7,000 bases of DNA, from NCBI GenBank assembly GCA_903930725.1, contig CAIYZW010000262.1:1-7000 (forward strand), given 5' to 3'. Both the position numbers and the translations under genes were made by a program. The notes under the pieces are model-generated. The model did no database searches, was not told the origin of the DNA, and saw only the letters and a program-made list of their open reading frames with translations. This stretch comes from an uncultured Bacteroidota bacterium (GTDB lineage: Bacteria > Bacteroidota > Bacteroidia > Bacteroidales > 4484-276). Below are positions 1 to 6,600 of this stretch, one piece after another (position 1 is the stretch's first letter; each line of letters opens with the position of its first letter).

Positions 1-630
1 GCGCATTTCGGTGGGTCCGTTAACTTCAATTTTTACTGGTTTTTCCTCCGAAGCCCTAAAATAAGTGGTCATCGTTTCTTTTGAGCTGATTTCGATAGGC
101 TCCGATGGCCGGAGTGGGCTAAACTCGACCCAATCAAGCTTTTTTGCCTTGGTTGGTGTAAAAACATATTGCACGGCAACCGCTGTATTTCCGTCTTTTA
201 GTGTAAATTCGATGCTGTGATTTCCTCGCCCTAAGGTGATTTCAAAATCTTTTAGTTCGCCAGGTAATCCTAAAGCTCCATTTAAGTAGGTTGCCGTTTT
301 TGAACGACCAACGCCACTCATTTTTTCACTTTTTACACCCCCGCCATCAAGATTATAAACAATCTCATAGGCCAATTTATCAGTCTTGCCAGGAACAAAT
401 CTTCCGCGGGAAATTACCCGAAGTTTTCCGGGTCCGTTGCACGAAACAACCGAAGGAGTGCTGTCGCTCAACGAATAGTAATTTCTCGATTTACCGGAGA
501 CTAAGGTTGTTACCTTTTTTTGAAATCCCGTTGGTTTCAGAGATTTGGATTTAGAGGCGGATTGAGCCATCGCACCCGATGAAATCAAAGCCAGGGCGAG
601 CATTAAAACTAAGAGTCTAAAATTTTTCAT
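1..630 (-). CDS. Exported protein of unknown function (C-terminus outside window)
   Basis: This frame is open from an ATG at 630 to the window edge, giving 210 codons with no stop, so the 3' end is missing. Residues 1-22 are a typical signal peptide: Lys2 and Arg5, then a Leu/Ala-rich core and an AMA|Q cleavage site after Ala22. It has no lipobox Cys, so the mature protein is probably periplasmic or secreted rather than a lipoprotein. The mature part is rich in beta-type sequence and I do not recognise a family. Residues 51-71 and 190-210 align without gaps (7 of 21 identical, both with a Tyr-aromatic start and an NGPxx[L/M]R end), suggesting a repeated beta domain. The gene follows pgsW by 52 nt on the same strand, so it may belong to the PGA operon, but that is inference. 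The A-rich region before the ATG has no Shine-Dalgarno site, as is common in Bacteroidota. Confidence 0.85.
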   Translation of the reverse strand, partial: MKNFRLLVLMLALALISSGAMAQSASKSKSLKPTGFQKKVTTLVSGKSRNYYSLSDSTPSVVSCNGPGKLRVISRGRFVPGKTDKLAYEIVYNLDGGGVKSEKMSGVGRSKTATYLNGALGLPGELKDFEITLGRGNHSIEFTLKDGNTAVAVQYVFTPTKAKKLDWVEFSPLRPSEPIEISSKETMTTYFRASEEKPVKIEVNGPTEMR

Positions 631-658
631 ACGTATTTTTATTAAATTTTTTTATGTG

Positions 659-676
659 ACGAAGTTGCTCCTTCGT
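659..676 (-). repeat. Short inverted repeat between pgsW and the exported-protein gene
   Basis: A perfect 6-bp stem (ACGAAG / CTTCGT on either strand) encloses a 6-nt loop, just after the pgsW stop codon. On the minus strand it is followed by CACAT and then an A-rich run, not a T-tract, so it does not look like an intrinsic terminator. It could be an mRNA-stabilising or processing hairpin, or chance. Confidence 0.3.
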
Positions 677-682
677 TGAGTT

Positions 683-1840
683 TTACAAATCGTGTATATT
701 TTCTGAATCATCTCTGTTGGCACGTTGGTTTTTCTGCAAAGGAACAAGGTCGGTTCCGAGACGGTGGAATTTCCGCTCGCTCAAATAAACAAAAACGATA
801 ACGAGAATTAAAAATAGTGTGGCAATGGTCGTGATGGTAAGATCGTATTCGCGATGAACAAAAATGCCTCCTTCGCCAGGTTCTGGCAAGGGAGATGGGC
901 TGTAAGGCAGCCCATATTTCGCCAGTAACTGTTTAATATTCATAATATGAATGATGGGAATGTCGCGTTGCCCCATTTCGATAAGCACGCCACGAACAGG
1001 GAAATTACTCACAGGCAGATATTTGGTAAGTCCTGCCGGGATAATATTTCCGGTAACAGTGTTTCCGAGACTGGCGATTCCACCACCGACATTAATAAAA
1101 GCTTTTATGGGTTGCCCTTTGCTGTGCTCATCGTAAATTTCCATTCGGCGTGAAATGCTTTTCTCGAGATGTTTTTCCTGGATAAAAATCACTTTATTCC
1201 TTTCGATGGCCTGAATAAGCAGTTCCCTGCCTTGCGGACTTAACCCACGTCCTTCGTCGAAACCGCCGCCAATGGAGGCCGCTATTGATTTGTGCCGAAA
1301 AACGTTGGACTCATACAATACATTTTCCATGTCGAGCCAGGTAAAGTAGGGGTCGTTAGCCCCAAAATTAGATGATCCAACAGAAGTGATGATGACCGGA
1401 TTTAATTTCAGGGTTTCGATGGCTGCCAATACCGCGATATTAAGTCCCGGAAATGATCCCGTAAAGGCAACCGCTACATTATCCCGTTCTTCAACACCGG
1501 CCTCTTTTAAGTATTGCACGATTATCGCTGCAAAATTTGGGTTGGTTGACGAGAGTTTTGCGTCAATATAGCCGCGGTCGGTTGTGGTTAAAGTATATTC
1601 CTGGCCTATCAACGCCGTTTGATTTGGGTCGTTGATGGCATCAATAAAAACGCCGTTTTCGAAACGAAAATTTTTGAGGCAATTGGCTGCTGTTTGCGAA
1701 AGCTGGGCTGCCTCGAGTTTTTCGTCGTACCATTTTTGCTTGCAATCAATTTTGCTATTCTCAACTGCAATAAGCGCAAGCAATGCCAGAAGTGATAATA
1801 CACTTAAAACGATATTTGATTTTGCTCTGAATTTGTACAT
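683..1840 (-). CDS. pgsW: Poly-gamma-glutamate system protein, PgsW type
   Basis: This 385-residue protein has one N-terminal membrane segment (about residues 9-26) and a second near the C-terminus (about 334-353), followed by a charged tail of about 30 residues. The segments flank a large, probably periplasmic domain. That domain carries conserved-looking blocks: TTTDRGY at 85-91, a TNPNFAA block at 99-105, FTGSFPG at 126-132, SVGSSNFGAN at 153-162, IGGGFDEGRG at 190-199 and INVGGGIASLG at 249-259. The Gly-rich turns after beta-strands suggest an alpha/beta fold, but no catalytic activity can be assigned. I recognise the overall sequence as the PgsW family that accompanies PgsB and PgsC in some bacteria; its biochemical role is not established to my knowledge. 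The gene starts 18 nt after pgsC, supporting co-transcription. The start is the first ATG before the hydrophobic segment; no clear ribosome binding site is seen. Family assignment rests on recall of motifs and on context. Confidence 0.85.
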   Translation of the reverse strand: MYKFRAKSNIVLSVLSLLALLALIAVENSKIDCKQKWYDEKLEAAQLSQTAANCLKNFRFENGVFIDAINDPNQTALIGQEYTLTTTDRGYIDAKLSSTNPNFAAIIVQYLKEAGVEERDNVAVAFTGSFPGLNIAVLAAIETLKLNPVIITSVGSSNFGANDPYFTWLDMENVLYESNVFRHKSIAASIGGGFDEGRGLSPQGRELLIQAIERNKVIFIQEKHLEKSISRRMEIYDEHSKGQPIKAFINVGGGIASLGNTVTGNIIPAGLTKYLPVSNFPVRGVLIEMGQRDIPIIHIMNIKQLLAKYGLPYSPSPLPEPGEGGIFVHREYDLTITTIATLFLILVIVFVYLSERKFHRLGTDLVPLQKNQRANRDDSENIHDL

Positions 1841-1858
1841 CAGTTTTCGGTTTTAGAA

Positions 1859-2311
1859 TTAATCAGGTAACAGGGCACCTGCAAAGAATAAAATCAAAAT
1901 TAAACGCACCAACACCGATGAAACAAATAAAACGCTGATGGTTTTAATGATTCCCTGTTTTTCGAACCAATGCGCAATCAAACCCGGTATCACCCAGCCA
2001 ACAGCCTGCAACTCCATGGTTGTTGATGAAATATTGAGTGTAAGAAAATGCCGCGAAAATCCTGCTAACAGGGCACCAATCAATAAAGCGAGCACCATTT
2101 GCCGGCGGCCGTAAAGAAAAGTGTAGTTCCCCAAAACTTTAATTATTAAAAAGGTGAGCAAACTTACCCCCAAAGTCCCTGCTAGCCTGTCGGGGTGCGA
2201 AAGTTGCAGGGCTATGTATCCCGGAACAACAATTCCACCCGCTGCCAGGCCAAAAACTTCATACGAAATCAAACTAAAAATTAAACCTAAAGTAATTGCT
2301 AATTCAATCAT
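1859..2311 (-). CDS. pgsC: Poly-gamma-glutamate biosynthesis membrane protein PgsC/CapC
   Basis: A 150-residue, very hydrophobic protein, almost the same length as Bacillus subtilis PgsC (149). It shares the family's signature stretches: a GGIVVPGY block at residues 25-32, LYGRR at 66-70, and VIPGLIAHWFEKQG at 107-120, which mirrors the VPGLIANTIQKQG-like stretch of Bacillus PgsC. About five membrane segments can be drawn (roughly 4-20, 23-37, 45-65, 72-90 and 122-147, with a shorter hydrophobic stretch near 103-115). PgsC partners the ligase PgsB in the membrane-bound PGA synthase; it is needed for activity, but its exact step is unclear. The ATG lies inside the end of pgsB (8-nt overlap, ATGATTGA), which fixes the start and implies translational coupling and roughly equal production of the two subunits. 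The stop is TAA, 18 nt before pgsW. Confidence 0.93.
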   Translation of the reverse strand: MIELAITLGLIFSLISYEVFGLAAGGIVVPGYIALQLSHPDRLAGTLGVSLLTFLIIKVLGNYTFLYGRRQMVLALLIGALLAGFSRHFLTLNISSTTMELQAVGWVIPGLIAHWFEKQGIIKTISVLFVSSVLVRLILILFFAGALLPD

Positions 2312-3494
2312 GATTCATTGTGCTTCTGTTTTCAAAGTAACCAACCAATTCGGCACCCATCCCGCCCATATTGCCAACTGCAACAATAGTCGAAGTTTTG
2401 TCGGTGACAGCTAAAATATTTTCGAAGACTTTTTCGGAGGTTGTCCATCCAACACCAACTATCTTTTTAGAAGGTATTCCGCAGCCAACCGCAATATTTT
2501 CGACAACATCCACCGATTGTCCGATCAGCATCAGATAATCAATTTCGCCTTCAAGGTTCAAGGCTACCATTTCGGCTAACTGCCGTGCCCGATAAAGCCT
2601 GTCCTGACGAGTATTTAAAAGAATTATACGCTTTCCCGCAAAACCAATCTCATCTCTGATTTTTTTCCAGACCAGCAAGGTCGAATCAGGATCGTTGGCT
2701 GCAAAAGCATTGTAAAAAACCAACTTTTTATTAAACGCTTCAACCCGATGACGGGTTAAAACACCTGCATCGGGAATCGCGTCGTACATCCCCTTTAATG
2801 CAGTTTGGCGATCAATGTTAAGATGTTGGCAAACAGCAAGCGCCAAAGCAACATTATCGCGATGCTCGATATAACTGAAACCCTTCATTTCATCCTGCGA
2901 AACAATTTCGGGATCAATAAAATGACAAGTTGTACTTCGCTTGTCAGCAATGTTTTTTAAGAGTTCAGGAATCACGTTTTCGGAACTGAACAAATGCTCG
3001 TTTTTTGGAATTGTCCTTCCCATTGTTTCGGCAATTTCCTCCAGCGTGTGCCCCATTACATCGGTATGATCCAACCTTACATTGGTCATCACACAAATAT
3101 TTGAATGGATCATTTTTTTCTCGGTAATGGTCTGGTATTGAGGTTGCAAGGCCATGCACTCCATCACCAGAGCCTGTACCTTTCGGGAGGCTGCGAATTT
3201 GACAATAGATAATTGTTCGATAATATTTGCCGAAGCTTTTCGGTGGATGAAAGTTTCGCTGCCATCTTCGATGATAAGTCGTGGGAATGTCCCGGTAACT
3301 TTGGTGATATTCGAAATCCCGCCAGCCCGCAAAGCTGCACCAATGAGCCGCGTAACACTCGATTTGCCCCTGGTGCCGTTAACATGGATGCGGATAGGAA
3401 TCGAATAAATCCGTTTTTGGTGACGGATGTATTCGACAATACCCAAAACTGAAGCCAGAATGATGATGATGAGCAAAGTGTAAAAACTATACAT
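2304..3494 (-). CDS. pgsB: Poly-gamma-glutamate synthase PgsB/CapB (ATP-dependent ligase)
   Basis: A 396-residue protein, matching the family's usual length of about 393. PgsB is a Mur-ligase-like amide ligase that uses ATP to activate the chain carboxylate and add glutamate through its gamma-carboxyl, forming PGA at the cytoplasmic membrane. Visible features are an N-terminal membrane anchor (about residues 4-22), a P-loop GTRGKSS at 40-46 within HVNGTRGKSSVTRLI, a TKVTGTFPR block at 64-72, ECMALQP at 112-118, TNVRLDHTDVMG at 137-148 and NAFAANDPDST at 262-272. Each has a close counterpart in Bacillus PgsB. The P-loop, Glu112 and His143 suggest an active enzyme. It heads the pgsB-pgsC-pgsW cluster. 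The ATG at 3494 immediately precedes the anchor; the preceding bases are A-rich without a strong Shine-Dalgarno match. The stereochemistry of the polymer cannot be told from the sequence. Cyanophycin- or folate-type ligases are excluded by the anchor, these motifs and the pgsC neighbour. Confidence 0.95.
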   Translation of the reverse strand: MYSFYTLLIIIILASVLGIVEYIRHQKRIYSIPIRIHVNGTRGKSSVTRLIGAALRAGGISNITKVTGTFPRLIIEDGSETFIHRKASANIIEQLSIVKFAASRKVQALVMECMALQPQYQTITEKKMIHSNICVMTNVRLDHTDVMGHTLEEIAETMGRTIPKNEHLFSSENVIPELLKNIADKRSTTCHFIDPEIVSQDEMKGFSYIEHRDNVALALAVCQHLNIDRQTALKGMYDAIPDAGVLTRHRVEAFNKKLVFYNAFAANDPDSTLLVWKKIRDEIGFAGKRIILLNTRQDRLYRARQLAEMVALNLEGEIDYLMLIGQSVDVVENIAVGCGIPSKKIVGVGWTTSEKVFENILAVTDKTSTIVAVGNMGGMGAELVGYFENRSTMNHD

Positions 3495-3545
3495 CCATTT
3501 TCCGGTTTAATTCCAACAACTTATTAAATACCCACCTCATTTTGT

Positions 3546-3562
3546 AATTCTTATTAAGAATT
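3546..3562. promoter_or_regulatory. Perfect 17-bp palindrome upstream of pgsB, possible operator
   Basis: Two perfect 8-nt arms, AATTCTTA and TAAGAATT, surround a single central base. The site ends 51 nt before the pgsB ATG, where a regulator controlling the PGA operon could bind. The composition is AT-rich, so chance occurrence is possible, and no regulator gene is visible nearby. The operator role is inference. Confidence 0.35.
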
Positions 3563-3582
3563 CTTTTCAATTTCCAGCTCCA

Positions 3583-3642
3583 TTTAAACCTGCCAGGCTG
3601 TCGAAAAAACCCAACAGGTCTTAAAGACCTGTCAGGTTTAAA
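3583..3642. repeat. Nested inverted repeats (15-nt outer arms, 8-nt inner arms)
   Basis: The outer arms are 3583-3597 (TTTAAACCTGCCAGG) and 3628-3642 (CCTGTCAGGTTTAAA), complementary at 14 of 15 positions. An inner perfect palindrome, 3615-3631, has arms CAGGTCTT and AAGACCTG around one base. The inner and outer foldings share bases 3628-3631, so they compete. The CAGGT/ACCTG core occurs four times within 60 nt, which looks like a degenerate interspersed intergenic element rather than a simple terminator alone. Confidence 0.6.
3604..3631 (-). terminator. Probable rho-independent terminator of the C25 gene
   Basis: Read on the minus strand, the inner palindrome (CAGGTCTT, one base, AAGACCTG) forms a strong hairpin. 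It is followed by TTGGG and then six T residues (3609-3604). It begins about 50 nt after the stop codon of the C25 gene. The short spacer between stem and T-tract and the tight loop are not ideal, but the arrangement supports transcription stopping here, making pgsB the first gene of a separate unit. Confidence 0.5.
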
Positions 3643-3680
3643 GTCGTTTACTGGTGTTTTCTTCGCGGATTTGTGTTTAT

Positions 3681-6600
3681 CTACCTTACTAAAAACATTT
3701 TCATGGTTCCAACTAAATCCTCTGTTTGAAGGCGATAGAAATAAATACCGGAGTTCACCTGATTTCCGGCATTATTTAAACCATTCCATTCAACCGAATA
3801 ATTTCCGGCTGCCTGGTTACCACTTTGAAGGGTACTAACCAATTCGCCATTTAAATTAAAAACGCTCAGGGACATGTTTCCCGATTTCGGCAAAGTGTAT
3901 TCAATCCAGGTATTTGAACTAAATGGATTTGGATGATTTTGCTTTAAGTTTCCGGGATTTTTAGTGACCACACCGGCGCCAGCCCCTGTAATTATTGTCG
4001 AGAAGGGTGGTTCGGTGGTAAACTTTATAGCCATATTGCTCACTAAATTTGTAGCTGTAGCAGCATAATTATTGTTGAAAACATATTGCAAACCAATATC
4101 CTGAGCATCGTTTTCGATGCCGATGGTTGTACTTTCCGGTCTTTTTATTGTTTTATATTGAAATATCATTTCACCATCGCCAGTGGCGGTAGGATAATGA
4201 ACAGGGTTTAATAATATCGCCTGAAAAACTTCTCTTTCGGGTTCCGATAGGAAGTTGTTGTGAGAGATACTGTCCCATTCGATAATGAAGCGGTTGTTGA
4301 CATAATCGTTATAATAGATTAATTTCCCCATAAAAAACTCGCTATCATACAAATCATCCCAGAAAACTGCTACCATATTATTTACATTGTCGTTATTAGG
4401 GATTACAGTATTTTGAGGGGCTGTTTGTGTGCCACTTCCAAAGGCCATCCAGCCATCGGTACTTACACGGATTTGATTATAATTGATGCCGTAATATTTA
4501 AAAGCAAAAGGTAAGCTTATGGTTTGTGTGTAATCGCTTTGGTTTGGTAATGTGATAAGCGTTCCAAAATATGAAATTTCAGACCAGTTAAAATCAGGGG
4601 TCTCATCATAAAAAGTATCGTCGCTCGAATAGGCATAATAGCCATAGGCATCAGGTCCTGAATAATCAGTTTCGATTGGAAGGCCAACAGGGATACTTAC
4701 ATTTTCGATTGTTTGATAAGGATAATTACCGTTTTGTGTGGAAAGTTTTAACGAATATTGAGCCATGTGTCCAACTGGGCATCCCGGATCAACGCTTACC
4801 ATGAAGTTAAAATCAGAATTGGTTGAAGTCCCGTTTATTGCCAGCGTCCCAAAAGTTCCAATCGAATCGGGGATAGTGATGTAAGGGTCGTTTGAAGATA
4901 AAATTCCACTAACATTGGGTGCAATGTCGGCACCAGTATTTTTAACCGAAACTACCAAAACAACCGTTTCACCCGGATCCATTCTGAAGTTCATATCCGG
5001 CTCATCGGCATCGTAAACCACGAAATTATCATACTTTAATTCGCAGCCCATAACTTCTGCGGTAAAATCATAATCCCAGGCATTTGTATTACTAAATACA
5101 TGCAAATGAAGCGTAATGATCTGGCCTATCGGGCAATTTGGTTTTACAAAAAATTGGAATGGGTTTCCTGTAACCGTTCCTCCCGAGGTCATATTTCCAA
5201 AATTCACAGGATTGGTTGTTACAATACTTACATAATTTGTGTTTGGTGTTGTGAGCGTAGCCTGAATATTGTTTGCGGTTTGCGTTCCAAAATTCTTTAA
5301 AGTAAAGGTGATGTTACAGTTTTCGTTTGGATTTATCAATCCATCCGTATTTCCGTCTAAATCAACAATTACAGGCTCACCTTCCGGTTCGATGAGTTCC
5401 AGAATCTGTATTACTTCAAGCGTACTCTGAATCGGAATAACCCACTTTCCGCGAACAGTTACTGTGAGTGTTTCGACAATTTCGGGTGAAATTTCGATTA
5501 CAACTTTTCCATCAGCGTCGGTAAAACCAGTGGCAAAGAGTTCTGCACCGGTCAAACAAACTTCTGCTTCCGGAACTGGTAGTCCCGAAGAAGCAAATTT
5601 AACTGTGAACTCAACCTGATCGTTGCCTACAAGGATGGTTGCAGGGTAATCAGCGGTTACAACTGTTGGGACTTCTTTCCAGATATGTATGCTTGGATCT
5701 CCCAAAACACAGTAAATTTTATAATGGTATTGGGTATAGTAATCATTTCCAAAAATGCCGTACATGTAAAGTTTCCCCCGCAGAAGTGCTTCTCCGGGAG
5801 TATCCAGACCTTCCTGAAACATACCCACATAAATGCCCTTATCCAAATAGTTGTTGTAGGTAGTGTGCGTGTTAGAACAGGGGCCAATAAATGCACATGC
5901 TCCTCTTGGAGCTGCCAGTGACCCCAATTCAACCCATGATTCGCCAAAACAATTGCCGCCATTTGATTGAAATCCTGCCACACCACATCCAATGCTGGTT
6001 ACAAAAGTGAATTTTTCACCATTGTTCAAACTTGAAACGTCGTCGGTTTGAAAACTGTAACAACTTGCCGACCAGCCACTGTACCATCCTTCGCCGCGAT
6101 AATTTAAATGACTACGCCCTTCATTAATTGCATTGGTAACATCGTTTAAATCATAGGTACAGCCACTTCCCCATCCGTTACCGTCACTCATCATGGTATC
6201 GACAGACATAAAACCACCATCATTGAGCATAATATTGGCGGTAAATCTTTTGGTATCAACTTGTGACTGATATTCGTTATTCGAACAAACAGTAGCTTTC
6301 TTAAACCAATCAGTATTTGCGGTATAAGGATTTTTTTCGTACAGCAAAAATTTATTAATCATAATCTGCATGCGGACGTCGCCCTCGTTTGTAAAACGGC
6401 CGATCATCATTTCAGGAAAATAATCATCGCCATCAATCTCAACAAAATAATCTTCATTTGGGAATGAATAATCGGGATAAGTTACTGTTTTATAAGGAAA
6501 AACGTTAGCATCACCGATTACCAAAACATAAGTTGGGGGATTTTCCCAGTTATGATAAGCATCCGCAATATGGGTTTTGATGATGTCGGGGTTTGTGGCA

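Larger units (their letters stand above)
3495..3680. other. Intergenic region between the C25 gene and pgsB
   Basis: This 186-nt gap separates the stop codon of the C25 gene from the pgsB start. Its C25-proximal half holds nested inverted repeats and a probable terminator. Its pgsB-proximal half is AT-rich and holds a perfect palindrome. The pgsB promoter is expected here, but I see no convincing match to the Bacteroidota consensus (TTG near -33, TAnnTTTG near -7) on the minus strand. Confidence 0.7.

Noticed and set aside
291..554. Plus-strand open frame of 87 codons near the left end.
   Set aside because: It lies wholly antisense to the signal-peptide protein gene at 1-630, has no recognisable motif or start context, and its Phe/His/Arg/Cys-rich composition is typical of a shadow frame.
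659..676. Intrinsic terminator after pgsW.
   Set aside because: On the minus strand the stem is followed by an A-rich run instead of Ts, and the stem is short.
1609..1803. Alternative minus-strand frame inside pgsW.
   Set aside because: It overlaps the start of a well-supported family member in another frame and shows no domain features.
3583..3642. CRISPR repeat or insertion-sequence end.
   Set aside because: There is no regularly spaced array, no transposase gene and no target duplication; only one locus of inverted repeats is visible.
5657..5992. A 111-codon minus-strand frame within the C25 gene.
   Set aside because: It lies in another frame of the C25 domain, whose own translation contains the family motifs; the Trp/His-rich sequence looks like an accidental reading.
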